Notes: a model not told the origin generated them from the sequence alone. Positions 44,791 through 57,500 are shown, numbered from the stretch's first letter. The stretch: DNA of 64,000 nucleotides from Spirometra erinaceieuropaei (GCA_902702965.1 CACRXP010000007.1:2858479-2922478), one strand, 5' to 3'. Translations and numbers: made by a program.

Positions 44791-44948
44791 CTGGCGCTTT
44801 ATGATTGCTTCTGGTCTGTACGCGTCTCCAATTCCAAGGGGTGTAAGAAGGCGGCTGACATTTTTCACCAATGGGAGAACTTGCCAAAATTTGGGGCCGG
44901 TTGAAAGCCAATGCGTCGGGGAGCATTCGTCGAGAAATTGGGTAGCCT

Positions 44949-45015
44949 TGGTGGTGGTGGTGGTGGTGGTGGTGGTGGTGGTGGTGGTGGTGGTGGTGGT
45001 GGTGGTGGTGGTGGA
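44949..45015 (+). repeat. (GGT)n microsatellite
   Basis: About 22 consecutive GGT triplets, reading as poly-Val or poly-Gly depending on frame. Confidence 0.97.
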
Positions 45016-45544
45016 GACGTCATTTCACGGCCTATTGACACATTCTAAAGATTGTAAAAGTCCTGTGAACAATATACATTCGGGGGACAGTTTTGTTCTT
45101 AATCTGTCCATTTGAAAACAGCCTCGCCCCCAGGTGCATCTTCAAGTTGACATTTACTAAGCCCTAGGGCCACCTTCTCCAAGTCAGGGATGCAACCCGA
45201 AATCACAGAGCAGTTGTGGACAAATCGAAAACTTAAGTTACTTCACTCGCCTGTAGATCATCAAAGGTTGAGACTGGCAGGACAGTACCTTCATCGTGGT
45301 CGAGATCAGTTTGTCGGCGTACGCATGTAAACTTATAATCGTCAAAATCGTGTGAAACTCTTCCGAGAATCCGGCCGATGGCGTAGTTGGACAGAATAGA
45401 CGACAACGAGGGTGAATAGTTATTTACAGCAAAGAAACAGACTGTGAGGTTGCTTTGGGCACGGATGACTGCGGATAACTCAATAATGTTACATGAAATG
45501 CTCATACTCTACAATAAGCTCAATAAAAATTTATTGAATGGTAT

Positions 45545-46165
45545 GACAGCCCTACCGAGTAAAACAGGGGAGACTGAAATGGCCGTTTCCGGCTTGGTAG
45601 CCGTTATTAACCAGCCATATCCATCGCCGGGGATGCAACCCCCGAGGCTCGAATTCGTGGCAGGCCGGTCAGAAGTCCAACGCCACGGACTCGTTGTCCT
45701 GTCGGTTGCTGTCGCGTATACTAACAATGGTATGCGTAAAGATTCGAGGTCCAGACATTGTATCGCGTTCATCATCTCCCGAAGAAGTCGAAGAAGAAGA
45801 GAGGGTGAATTCATGGACCATATTATATTCGAACTAACAATGGTAGAGGGAGGCGCACCGATTGCGTCACGAAACTCACTCGTCCCGTTGTACCTTGGGG
45901 CTCCCTCTCTCGAGCCCCACCAGCAGCCGTACAGCGCAGGTAATATAATCAGAATAGCATATCCCGGTGCTGGGTATGGCTGACTGATGACGACTGACAA
46001 GCTGGAAATGGCCGCGCCAGTCTCCCTTGTCTTTGTCTGTAAGACCAGTCTGCCCTATATCTGGCGCCGCTATGCGGCTACTGAGGGGACTCGAAAGGCA
46101 GGAAGGGACGAGCGAGTTCGTAACGCGATCGGTGAGCGCACTTCTGCCGTTATTGCATGGTATTT
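45545..46165. mobile_element. SINE family 1 cluster, inverted
   Basis: Minus-oriented segments at about 45545-45740 and 45840-45960. A plus-oriented segment at about 45965-46165 contains the AGTCTCCCTTGTCTTTGTCT body and the CGCGATCGGTGAGCG terminus. The tRNA head is poorly preserved. Confidence 0.6.
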
Positions 46166-46379
46166 TGTACTAAAAGTTCGCTCTCCCGGCTACCTCGATC
46201 GTAACGCGGACGGCACACTGGCTATAGGAGTTAATGTCTCTGATTTTCTCCCAGTAGTATTTACTGACGAATTTCGGATTAATCTCATTGATCAGGCAAC
46301 AGAAAAAGAGTTCTGGACATTGCAAACCCACGAAGACACTGACAAGTGCCTGGTTAGCATGCGAGATCCGTCTTGCTGA
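46165..46379 (+). CDS. Possible terminal exon of unknown gene
   Basis: Downstream of the SINE cluster the frame continues as DRNADGTLAIGVNVSDFLPV, TDEFRINLIDQATEKEFWTL and ends DTDKCLVSMRDPSC before TGA (46377-46379). A possible acceptor (CTCTGATTTTCTCCCAG) lies at about 46253. An AATAAA occurs at about 46452. The composition looks protein-like but no domain is recognised. Confidence 0.2.
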
Positions 46380-46559
46380 CCCGACGTGGCTTACGTCTCA
46401 TTGATAGCCTTTAACTGTATTACATTGTCAAGGCCGTTAGGGCCTCGTTGAAATAAACCGACGGACCTGATTAAACGGAGTCTGGATTGCGCCTGCCTCG
46501 TGATGGCAAATTAACCGGGTGAGCGAAGTCCAAGCAATAGGTCTCAGGCAAATGGATAA

Positions 46560-48420
46560 AGTTCCGGGATGATAGGTTTGTTGCGAAAATGCATCGCATG
46601 CATTTTGGAGTTGGCTACCAGAGCAGACGGCCTGTCTTCGAAGTTCCTCATTATTTTACTGGTTATAATATGAAATATCGTGTCGCATAAACCCGATACT
46701 TTTCAGTCCCGCTAGGATGGTAGCCTTAACACACGATTCTTGCCGGTTTTCTGCGAAAGCCGACCACTTTATTATGGATTTTTTCCATTGAGTTTCGATG
46801 CCCTTCTTAATTAAATTTTATTTTATAGAAACGATTCGCCAAAATATCCCTCCGTGTAATCATCCGGTAGAAAACCATATCTTCCCCGAACTTTATGTTT
46901 GAAGATAGCGTACTTGTCAGTTTCGGCAAAAAATTTCGGTAACGGTATAGAGAAGGACCCCGCTTAACTGTCAGTAGACTGTTAGTCGTGTCGTATGGGA
47001 TCTTGACATACATTTGCAGGCCGTTGTAGAAATTACACTGCCAACAACGATTAATTCCCACGACCTGACACCTTAACACAAGGTCCTTTATTTTGTAAAA
47101 TTTACTATTTGTTTATTGTTTGATTACTACTCTCATTTTCGTTGTCGTACAATAGCGTAGGATAAGGCTTTCGGCATAGATCCAGGCAATTTCTATATTT
47201 TCTTTCATTTTGTCAGCTTACTGTCTAGAGTGCTGCACCACCCATAAAATTCCCTCCACCATAAAGCACGCATGGCACGATCCACAGCCTACTGTCAATT
47301 AAGTGGGGTCCTTCTCTACACCGTTGCCAAATTTCCGTTTCCCGTTCCCCGTACTACCGTTGCAATTGCACTGTTCCCCCCCCCAAACTACAGGCTGTAT
47401 ATTCTCCATATAAGGAAATCATACATTTTCCTGTGCTACTAAGAAGATATCACATGGAACTCGTGCAATTTTGCCATTAACAGAGGCCATGTCATACAGC
47501 TCATAAGCAGCATAAATAAACGGGTAGATACGATGTTATTTGAGTGGACATTTAACGGCCTTTAAAAAATCTCATGGTTACAATGTTTTTGAACTTCGAC
47601 ATACCCTCTCCTTGAGCATAAGATTTGGAGAAGACGTAAGTCGCTACCAAATGAATGCGCAAATGTAAATTGTTCTGGACACTGGGATAGGAACCACCCT
47701 TTCACCAAATTCCAGGAAGGATACCTACTGCGGTGTGCCAACCCTAGTCATGCGCTCAACCACAACCATAACCTCAATGTAACCCTAACACTAATCTCCA
47801 TGGAACTTTGGGCACGGTTACCTACATCATAGGGATTTACGGGCAAGCTGATTCCATACTAAGAGAACAGGTAGTAACCAAAGGCCCATATACGCGTGTT
47901 TCGCCGATATTCTGCTACTGCATGACACAGTTGCAAGGGGTTCGGCTCATCAGTGGACCTCCCAGCATTCCCTGCCTGCTGGAGTCACCTTTCCTTAAAG
48001 TATAGTACTAGCTGCCTGTCGACAGCTTATTCATATCACGCGGTTGTCCCCTGTAGCTGATGGACTTCGGCCAAAACATTCATGCATAAAAATCTCGATT
48101 TGAGCCTACAGACCTTGAATAAACTGATCTGCCCCAAGTTCTTCTAAAGAAATTAAAAAGCAACAATTATGGGAATTTCTATTCCAGTGTTTCACCAAAT
48201 ATATCTGAATTAAGGAGGACATAAAAAATCAGTGTAAAAATCCCCACTTATAAACAGTTTGCTTTACCGTCTGCGGTTTTCATAGGACATTAAAAGAAGG
48301 CGCAAGCAAAAGCCGGCATCCTGACGTAGCTCAAATATCTCGAGACCTTACTGCGCGATAATACATATTGCAATTCCGCCTAGTCGAAAACGTGTTTTTA
48401 AATTTCGGGTGTTATTTACT
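46560..48420. mobile_element. Foldback element F6, long-centre variant, interrupted
   Basis: Left-arm blocks at about 46690-46920 and right-arm blocks at about 48150-48420 (CAAAAGCCGGCATCCTGACG, TAGTCGAAAACGTGTTTTTA). Inside, GGTATAGAGAAGGACCCCGC (about 46943) pairs inverted with GGGGTCCTTCTCTACACCG (about 47306). A CCCTAA-like patch (about 47735-47790) and a hammerhead retroposon (about 47850-48050) interrupt it. Confidence 0.5.
47885..47960 (-). ncRNA. Hammerhead ribozyme motif, well-preserved core
   Basis: Minus strand: GGTCCACTGATGAGCCGAAC, a long loop with the hairpin ACTGTGTCATGCAGT, then ATCGGCGAAACACGCGTA. CUGAUGA is 47947-47953. Stem II is GCCGA paired with TCGGC, five perfect pairs. 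CGAAAC follows directly. The cleavage triplet would be GUA after a minimal stem III. Confidence 0.72.
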
Positions 48421-48754
48421 GGTTGAGGGCTGAAGTGTCACGACTAGTAAATCAGAATGTGAGTGCATCAGTCTGATGACCTGACATTTACAGAGCAATT
48501 CAAGGTCGCATAGACCGTGACACCCACCCATCCGGTGCCGTCTAAACTTGTTCGATTAGTAGCCGACAGTTCACACTGTTGTCCGCCGACTGACGCTGGT
48601 TCACTTACATGCCGTGTTTAACAATAAACACCTGGCCACAATCGCCTGGCCGATCACGCCTTCAATGCAATCCAGCCAGGATTGAGCGTCGACCGTATGA
48701 TACCCTTGGCACGCCCAGTGAGCCGAGTCTAGCTAGGGCACACTGAGTGGACTA

Positions 48755-49968
48755 CAATAGGTGGGCTAACTCATGAAATGTCAACCGAAATTCCGAAATG
48801 CGTTTTCCCTTCAAAAAGATAGATTGAATAGGGTTGTAAAACTAGTCAGCCTGCAACATAATTGTATAATAATTCAGTTTCCATAGGATGCCGGCTTTCG
48901 AATAAACTTCCTCTCCGCTGCATGCGGAAACTAGCCTCTGCGAAAATGACTCCTTAAGTAGCATGCACTTTTCTCATAGATTTTTGATGTCCTTAAATGT
49001 CCAATTATAGTTCATGGAAAGCATGCAAGAAATATTCATACTTTTGTCCATTCGGTAGATACTTCCGTCTTCTTCTAATTCTATACTTGAAGGAGGGACA
49101 CAATTCTATAACATTTCCGTTACCACAGAATGACGGCTTTCGAATGAACTTCCTTCCGGCTGCATGCAAAAACTACACTCTGTGAAAAATGACAAATTTA
49201 GTAGCATGAATTTTTCTCAACGATTTTCGATGACCCTGAAAGTGCAATTATACTTCATGGAAAACATGCGTTAAAGTATTCATTCTTTTGCACATTCAGT
49301 AGATAATTACGTCTTCTTCTAATTTTATACTCGAAGGAGGGCTATAATTTGGTTTTAAAAAAGTTCTCCAATTCCCGAATCATTTTGAACCCGCTCTACC
49401 GTAACACTTGGATTCAGGGTTTCCAAACTACAAGCCGTCTATTTTCCGCGTACGGAAAACCACAGATTTCTCTATGGTTATAAAGGAGGACCATATAGGG
49501 TCCATAAAATTAAACAGTGAGTTTGATCCATATTATTAACTTTACAAGCCACATTAGTAAATGCAGAGATATGACGATTTATGAACGGCCATTGTATGGT
49601 ATTTAAAAGTCTCACAATTAGAAACTTTTTTAAAACCGAATTATGACCCTCCTACGAGTATATACTTAGAAAAAGACGCAATGATCTACCGAATATGCAA
49701 AATAATGAATATTTTTATGCATGTTTTCCACGAAATAAAATTGAATTTCTAAAGGCATCGAAAATCAATTAGAAAAATCCATGCTACATATGTGGTCATT
49801 TTTTACAGAGTGTAGTTTTTGCATGCAGCCGGAAGGAAGTTCATTCAAATAGAATTATGTTTCAGACTGACTAGTTTTACAACCCTACTTAATTTATCTT
49901 TTCGAAAGGAAAACGCTTTTCGGAATTTCGACTGATATTTCATGAGTTAGCCTACCTACTGTAACTAT
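48755..49968. mobile_element. Foldback element F8 with a duplicated left arm
   Basis: Left tip GGGCTAACTCATGAAATGTC with GAAATTCCGAAATGCGTTTT. Right tip AACGCTTTTCGGAATTTCGA with TTTCATGAGTTAGCCTACCT. Arm sequence at about 48860-49090 recurs in the same orientation at about 49105-49345 (GGCTTTCGAATGAACTTCC, GCATGCAAAAACTACACTCT), so the left arm is partly duplicated. Confidence 0.75.
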
Positions 49969-49969
49969 C

Positions 49970-51770
49970 AACGTAGCGAAAAGGCCGGCTTACAGATCAA
50001 AGAGGGCACATTGAACTACCAGCTCCGTTTCCCAAATTCAGTCCTTGTTGTGCGTGGTACAGTTTGCGTCGACCGCTATGCTCATGATTCGGTACTCTGC
50101 TGGACTGGACAATAACTAAAGGCCAGACCTCCATGGGGTTAGTACTTATTGGAAGTCGCAGTGGAAGGGACGCCTGCACTCTTTGAATTCAAAGGTCCAG
50201 ACGCGAAAACATGGACCCCTCGCACTACAAGTGACCTTGAAATTGATTTCAGAGAGGCACCTATTCCTGAGTCCTAACTTTTACCCAATATGCCCCTGGA
50301 ATTTACCTCAAGGCCACCTGCAATACAAAAGGTCCATATTCCCATGATCGCCACTGGTGGAGGGGCACAATTTGCGACATCATCAAAGTCGGATGGATGA
50401 GCCACGATGACAGCTAAGCCAATGGCAAGCATAAAGTTCTTCCAAACAGACCTCAGTGGCTCCATGTTAATGCGATATTTAGGGCCTCTTTCACGGTTCA
50501 TTTGGGATCCGAGCCGCCCTCAGAACAGCCTGGTGCGTCTGAAGTGGGGACAATGGCGTGTGTGAGGCACGCGTAGACTGGTGGCCTAGTCTTGTCAGCC
50601 ACTGAGCCCGCGTCCACCCCTGGTCGTCTTGAATTCTGCCTGCCTCGATGCAAGGTGGGTGGGGAAGTGGAGGTTGTAGCAGATCTTGCGTCGATCTGCC
50701 TTAACATAAACTTATCCCCCCCCCCACCCAAGTGACCGCTGCTGGACCCACTTCAAGAAGGAACGTTGTACGTCGTCCTTTGCAACGGTCGATAAGCATG
50801 GACCAGCTGCTGCTCGAGGACTCAGACTTTTGTTGCCCAAATATTGTTCTTTATTCAAGTTTCGTGACCGGTTCGTGACTCCTACAACCAGAACTTCGGG
50901 AATCGGTTGTTTGGAGCGTACACTTCCCTGTATGAGTAGACAGGCCTCTTTTTACCCTGAACCTTCTTTTACCGGCTGTCTATACTCTCCCACATGACGT
51001 CGACAATCGCATTTTATTTACCGCCTAGTTAAGCACTTGGTTAACAGCTTTGTTCGCTATGATAAAGTGGAAAAACATTTGCCTGCATACCCCACGATAC
51101 GATGCAATTAAAGGGTGAATATCGGGGAATATTTAGGGGCAATTAAATATAACCACCCCTTGAAATACATGCATACATGTTTGTTACTTACGTTAGATAG
51201 GTAGACGTCCATTAACTCACAACTCTATGGTTCACTTTTGAGGGCAGTTTGCAGTATATCGGAAACCGAAAACTACCCGGGATAAACGACGATACACGTG
51301 CACTCAAGCTCTGAAGGTCGATTTTTTTCAATTTTTCCCGAAGCATGTCTGACTTACGTGACTGTGGTCCAATGCATCAGGATTTTAACGCCTTGGAACT
51401 TAGCTGAAGCTGGTAATCCACCGACACGCAAGTACTTTGATAGGGTAATATCTACTGTACAGGGAACGTATAAAACCTAGCACCTTTTTTCGCAAAAAGG
51501 ATTATTCGTGTCATTGATAGTTTCCCATCAACCTAGTGAGGCAAGAAAAAGATAACTGTGGGACTGATCATCAACCAATAAGAACTCTAGAGTGCATATT
51601 GTTTTACAAAAGCAATGACTGTTTACTGATGGAAATATGGTGACCACGTACCGTCTGCCGAAGGGATGTATTTAGATTAGTTTTTATGCATATGTTACTG
51701 TGGTGCGGCTCGACATAATTCTGTGAAAGATAAAAGTAGTATAAAATACAGTAGCTGGTTAACTGTAATT
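49970..51770. other. Unassigned DNA with a family B fragment
   Basis: A family B segment is at about 50510-50700 (GGCACGCGTAGACTGGTGGC, GGTGGGTGGGGAAGTGGAGG), and C runs occur at about 50717-50727. Nothing else was recognised. Confidence 0.4.
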
Positions 51771-51779
51771 TGACTTATG

Positions 51780-52050
51780 CAGGATTACTTCACTGTGGTT
51801 GGAATGACAATTCGACCGTCTCATCCAACGATGTCCACCGTGCGCTTCACAGCAAGGTGAAAAAGACACGGGAAATTTTGCGTGAATTAGTTTATAGTGG
51901 TAGTAGACTTGCGCAGCGTGCACCACACTCTCTCCTCCCCGCTTGGACACGATGTCAAGACAGAGTCAAGAAGACCAGAGGCGGGGAGGAGGGCGCAGAT
52001 GGATGGTGCTCCACTTCACACACCTTGGTCCACAGTAAAAATTTGATCAG
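51780..52050. repeat. Dispersed repeat family B copy
   Basis: CGATGTCCACCGTGCGCTTC, GTAGACTTGCGCAGCGTGCA and GAAGACCAGAGGCGGGGAGG are shared with the 39.6 kb copy and, inverted, with 56.7-56.9 kb. Confidence 0.55.
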
Positions 52051-52437
52051 GATTATGACCAACAATAAAAAACGGAAAAGTGGTGGATACTCGTCATCAG
52101 AATAGGAGGTCAGTTCAAAACCTGGATCGACACACTTCCTCAAGACACGAAAATGATTCTTGTATCTCTGATACTTGGTTTTCGTCAAGCTGTCCAGATC
52201 CACCACCACAGACAGTCACACGTTGAGAAGTACAATGCGAGACGTCTTTCAGACAGGCTAGAGCAGGCATGATAACAGACCACCTCCATGTTTATATATT
52301 CCTTCACTTGCTCCTGTGGAGCAGGTTATATTGGTCGCATGAGTCGGCGCTTATCCAAGAGAATACAGTAACACCCCCCGGCATGGCAGGGAAAAGGCGA
52401 AACGAGGAGTATAAGCAGCGCCATTCTCGCGCATGTT

Positions 52438-52805
52438 GTCGTTTCCGGACACCGTATGGACCCCAACAAAGCTTTTCGTGTGATTTATAAGGTCCCATCG
52501 AGCCACCCTAAGCTACTAGGCCAGCGCCTGTTAGCAACAGCGGAAGCGGCCGCCACTAGGTTACGAAAGCCAATCTTATGCGCACAGAAGAACCCCGTTC
52601 AGGCTCCGCGCCTACAGTGGTCGAAGGTCGACTAACGGTGCAACTCCCCCCGCGCAATTCCGCTCTCACCCGGCCGTGACAATGACTACTATTACCCCCC
52701 CCCCCTCCCCCACATTTCCACACCCCGCCTGTGTTTTAAGGAGAACTTTTATCGACTTCTCTTATCGCTGACATGTTTTCCCTCCACTCCGTTTCTATAA
52801 AACTG
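52438..52805 (-). repeat. Dispersed repeat family D, minus copy
   Basis: Reverse-complement partner of 31975-32330 with the same order of landmarks (AAGGTCCCATCGAG, CCAGCGCCTGTTAGCAACAG, TTATGCGCACAGAAGAACCC). Confidence 0.7.
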
Positions 52806-53480
52806 TACTGACCCGACGAGAATTTATCGAAAGCTACGTATGCTCGCTACCTCGTCTTCTGAATACAAGTAAGTTCAGTTTCCCTGGGAAGAAAATACTA
52901 CGTTAGCATAGTCCTTTTATTCGGACATTTCCTTGAGGTCAGATAGGTGCATAAGGTAGGATAGTTGATAAAATAGTCACGTCCTTCCCAAGTTAGGCAG
53001 AAACTTCAAGAAGCGCTATAAGTTTTGACCGACTAAAATAAATCCCCACAGGCTTTGACGTGTTGGTTGTTGTGCGACTCATATTGACGAACCTGTAAGA
53101 GACAGTTCTCACGCATATCTTGCTTTGTGCGTTACGTCAGTCCAGAGGTTTAATTGGGTCCGCAAATATTTATGGTGATCGGAAGCACGCTTGTCGCCGT
53201 CAAAGCCACCACCACCGGTTCTCTCGATGGAGATCTATCAGAAGCCAGCAGAAGTTCATGCAGAGTAGTAGGCTGCGACTACCTCTACGATAACGATCTC
53301 CGTCTAGGAGATTTATAGCAGCTAAGCAGTGAAGCGTCATCATCGTCAGGTCAAATCCCGACTCGCAAGAAGAAGACAGAAGGCACCAGAATGAGGGGTT
53401 TAATGTATACAGAACTCAGGGTTGTCCTCCCAGGCGGCGGTGGTCTCTGCCGAAGCCAGGGCTGGTGTTGACTGTATCCA
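52806..53480. other. Unassigned DNA
   Basis: No feature recognised. Confidence 0.4.
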
Positions 53481-53481
53481 A

Positions 53482-54180
53482 TCATGCCTGAGAGTCCCCG
53501 ATAGAGTGGTGACGGCGTCTTTTGTAGGTTAGTGGGGCAATCTGTGTTGCATTCGCCGAGGGGTGGTGTTTAAGTGGCCTGTGTTGTGGTTGCAGTGGCG
53601 GCATGGGCGGCTGCGACTGTGTGGACGCAATTGGGGAGTGGTTGGCGACAACAATTTGCGGAATGTTTCCGCCGGCTATTAGGCACATTTTCATAAGAGC
53701 TGCAATGAATTCTAGGACTCTTCTTGAGTTTAAGTTATGCGGATTTATGTGTGGTTGATATCTCCAATCACTGAGCCATCCGAAGAATGCCATTAATAAA
53801 CTAGGTCAAGTAAGAAATATCAAAGGTAAGTGCATTCTTAGGCAACCGGTTCCTATAACAAGGCAAGAGGTGCCTGCATGTTTTTGATGTGGTTCAGAGA
53901 AAAGCTGACAGAATCCCGACAATGTTCGGCGACAGTAGGATGAAGGACTCCGAGTAGCCGTCGGTGGGCTGTGGACCGTGTCTTGCGGGAATAGTGTAAT
54001 GGGGAGGGGGTCGTTACGGGTGGGGTGGCACATCGAATATGTAAGCTGACGGAATGCAGGAAAACACAGAAGACGGTCGGTGGCAAAATTGATGCTTTCG
54101 AGTAAAATTATCAATGTAGTCAGGTACGGTATCCATTTGGATATCCCATGGTGTTCCCTCTTAAAAGAGTGCCTGACCAT
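53482..54180 (-). CDS. Possible minus-strand coding remnant, product unknown
   Basis: Two adjacent open minus frames (54180-53806 and 53793-53482). The second reads LEFIAALMKMCLIAGGNIP, then SPIASTQSQPPMPPLQPQHR and ends in basic KRRRHHSIGDSQA. The Pro/Gln and His-rich composition is protein-like but not diagnostic. The frames are not joined by recognisable splice sites. It could be one broken frame or a chance pair. Confidence 0.18.
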
Positions 54181-54934
54181 CGAACAACTGAGCCTATCCC
54201 CTGGCAGACATTTCTGTTATCCCTTAATTCCTGATCAACTGATCCCCGTTTCTTGCTCCTCCACTCTTGGACACAACTGCCAGTCATAAGTACCTAGCAA
54301 GATATTACAAGTAAATACATCAGCACACGATCTCCAATCTACCGACAACTTACCGGGGTCTTTCACCCTACCGTTGCTCAATGTTTTTTAAAGTGGCATG
54401 ACTTTGTGCCGACGGAAAAGGTTGAAACAGCAAGAATTTTCGGGGAGAATAGCTTACTGGGCTGCCGTAGACTAAGTCCTCGTTCTCTAAAAGTTAGTTT
54501 GGTTACTACCACCTAACGTGTACACTGTAGTCCTAAAACAAGTACTGAATGTGCGTTAACAGTTTAGGCGCCTGATAACAAAATGGAATATATAATAGTT
54601 ACGAAGAGCTGATGTTCAGGGTGGAAGGATATCAGAACGTAAGTCACAATACCGTTACCTGTTTTGGAAATTTCAGGCAGTTCGCTCAAACTTGGAATTT
54701 TTCATGGTCCTAAGCTTCCAGTGGACCGCCCACCAACGTCAGTCGGTTAGATATGGTAGAAAGGATGTGTCTGTCATTTGGCCTGATTAACTGGTGATCT
54801 GTACGGCAGACGGTAGGCATTGACGACAGTCATTTAGAAATGTCAGTATTGGGACGTACTATTGTATTTTCATTATGATTATCGTCTCACTTTGCTTTTT
54901 AGCATACTGAGCCTCGTCATTTGTTTGTCTTAAC

Positions 54935-55010
54935 GGCGGGAATACAGTGTCGCAACACTTAGAATTGTCTATTCCCCCACCAGCCTGTCTTACGGGTGGA
55001 CTACTACTAC

Positions 55011-55064
<54 letters not shown>

Positions 55065-55144
55065 CACTAATACTACTACTACCACTACTACCGCTGTTAC
55101 TACTAATACTACTACCACTGGCGGGAATACAGTGTCGCAACACT
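54935..55144 (+). repeat. (ACT)n microsatellite between 25-bp direct repeats
   Basis: About 110 bases of ACT triplets with a few AAT/ACC variants are flanked by GGCGGGAATACAGTGTCGCA... at 54935-54959 and 55120-55144. An inverted 14-mer AGTGTTGCGACACT occurs at about 55308. Confidence 0.9.
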
Positions 55145-55329
55145 GAAGAAAACTTTTTCCCCCGTCTACCACCACTGATACGGCGAATACTACTAATAAT
55201 CCTACTATTAGTACTACTACTACCACCGCCACCACGGCTGCCAATGCTACTCTACCAACGCTTACAGTATGGGTAACTAACTGCAATAATACTAGCATCA
55301 GTAACGGAGTGTTGCGACACTGGTATCCA

Positions 55330-56125
55330 ACCGTCTTAACTAACCGACCTTGTGTTTGTTCTTTTATTTTTTGGTTTGTTGGCTGTGCGTTCCATTAGAC
55401 TCTGTCCGCATGTTGCTTTCGGCAGCCAATCCCACGCATGTGTGTCCGGCTGAAGTCGGTTAAGTGGCTGCAGGTCAGCGCGTCTGGAACCGCTCGCTGC
55501 GAAGGTGAATGACCGTGACGTTACGGGACCTTGAACAGTGGCGCCGGACTGGTCACAATGGTTGCCTGCAACATCAAAGCCCACAGTGAAAATAAAGCCT
55601 AGGGACTCCTACAATATAGGAAGGATGTAGATTTTAGTTTTTACAGTGGGATAGATGGACGCGGCAGTTAACGGAATCCGTGAAAGGCGTTGCGAAAACT
55701 CACATTTCTGCTATATGTTTCTTTATCACTTTAATGTATCTGAACGGACCGTGTAAATTGAAATACGTTAAATAGGGGCGTGTAAGCTGAACGAAAATAG
55801 GTAATTCGAGGTTATTTGTTAAAGAAGGCCGGTTTGGGTAAGATGGTATGCGTCTGGCGAACCCAACCCTAGCCGTAATCATGAATGTAATTATTTTCTT
55901 AAGCTTAACCAGGAACGTAACCTTGACATAACGTGCTTACCCAGATCAAATAAGCAGGCATGGCATAGTAATAAAAATCTGCGGCTTATATATTCAATCG
56001 CCTCCCAGGACCTTCAGAAATGTCCGCTGCTGGCTTTGTGACCGACCCTAATTGATGTCCGCCCTTCCACATAGCAGACTGCGCCGCATCAAAACGCTGG
56101 CTCGACTGGCGAACGGCAAATGTTT
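55330..56125. other. Unassigned DNA
   Basis: Small open frames only. Nothing recognised. Confidence 0.4.
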
Positions 56126-56129
56126 GTCG

Positions 56130-56950
56130 GGAAACGCAGAGTCCACGCAAGGCCGAGACACGCCAAGGCGCAGGCATTACGCCGCGTTAGCCATTGCGCC
56201 CCTTCTCCTAACCAGATGCTTGACAGGCCTAGGCGTTCGACTGGTGCATAGGATATTGAAGAGTGAGAGACGGAGGCCGACGCTGGAGAATCCATCCTCA
56301 CGGCTAATTAGCGTATTCCTCAGTATAATAAGCATGACCCTCCTGAATGTATCACGACGCGCTAAGAGTCGTGACTTCGCAGGTCGCCGACTGATAGGGT
56401 AGCTCGGTCCCCTCTCAGGACTGAGGATCAGGCTGCAGCGACTGCATTTCCGTGTGCACCCCAAACGGGTCATGTGGAAAATGCGCTGGATGAACACGGA
56501 GTTCATATCGAACTGTGGCAGGCCTTGTCGGATTTGCGCACCATAACAAATGCCATCATTTTGGGGTGCTGTGGCAGAACCGGTTCTCGGCAGATGTCGC
56601 GTACACTGGCATCCCTGTCGCCCCACTGTTTTTGTTGGTAAAGAACCTGATCATTTGTTGTGTGGACTACGGGATGCGTAGTGGAACGCCAAGGTGCGGG
56701 CTCGACCGCGCCATCCACCTGCGCCCTCTCCCGCCTCCGGTCTTCTTGACTCTGTCTTGACATTGGGTCCAGGTGGGGGAGGGGGAGAGAGTGTGGTAGA
56801 TTCTGTGCAAGTCTACATTCACCATAAAACAAATCACGTTTAAGTCAGCGTTCCTGCCCTTACCTTGCTGTTGATCACACGGTGGACACGGTCGGCAACG
56901 ACGGTTGAAATGTCGTAAGTTACAACTACTTCTTATTTTCTGTCCAAAAT
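56130..56950 (+). repeat. Dispersed repeat family B, longest copy
   Basis: Combines blocks seen separately elsewhere: CACGACGCGCTAAGAGTCGT (as at 11.0 kb), ACAAATGCCATCATTTTGGG and CGCCAAGGTGCGGGCTCG (as at 16.3 kb, reverse of 39.8 kb), then GTGTGGTAGATTCTGTGCAA. No coding motif. Confidence 0.6.
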
Positions 56951-57334
56951 CTGTTTCATTTTTCGCCGACCAGAAGTGCATGACACTGTGCAGACGAGTT
57001 CTTTAGCTTTGTCGGGCACAGCGGCGGATCCCGCGTCCGAGCTTCTTGACTGTGTCTTAACATCAGACTCAGGCGATAGGGGAAATACTGGCAAGTCCCC
57101 GTATCTCTGGCAACCCTGCTGTGGGGTACATGGTGGACATTGTAGGAATCGACGACCGGACTGTCATATATGTAATCTCTAGGCGACAAGTCCTAGACTA
57201 CGCATTTTTTGTCTCATCTTGTCGTTCCCCCTCTTCGGTACAAATATTCATGAAAATTTCAGATCTGACCCCAAAATGTCATGTCACGGAACTTAACTCC
57301 ATGTTCCACACTCAGCAATTTCTAAACTTATTGT

Positions 57335-57500
57335 ATAAAGGTGTAGAGGCACTCACCGACCGCGTTACAGAACTCACTCGTCCCGTTGTGCCTTAGGGCT
57401 GTTGGCGAAGACCAACAGCGAGTCTGAAATCCCTCAGAAACGTGTGGGAATTAAGCACAGGCAACGCTCTAAGCACCTGACATGTGAGGCCCCTACCGAG
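57335..57500 (-). mobile_element. Fragments of SINE family 1 and family 2
   Basis: At about 57345-57400 the reverse complement of the SINE 1 terminus (GAACTCACTCGTCCCGTTGT). At about 57445-57500 a decayed SINE 2 head (GGCAACGCTCTAAGCACCTG). Confidence 0.5.

Noticed and set aside
44708..45115. 135-codon frame over the GGT array
   Set aside because: Crosses a microsatellite and an antisense PLE fragment.
54859..55298. Ser/Val/Leu-rich frames on both strands
   Set aside because: Created by the ACT triplet array in different frames.
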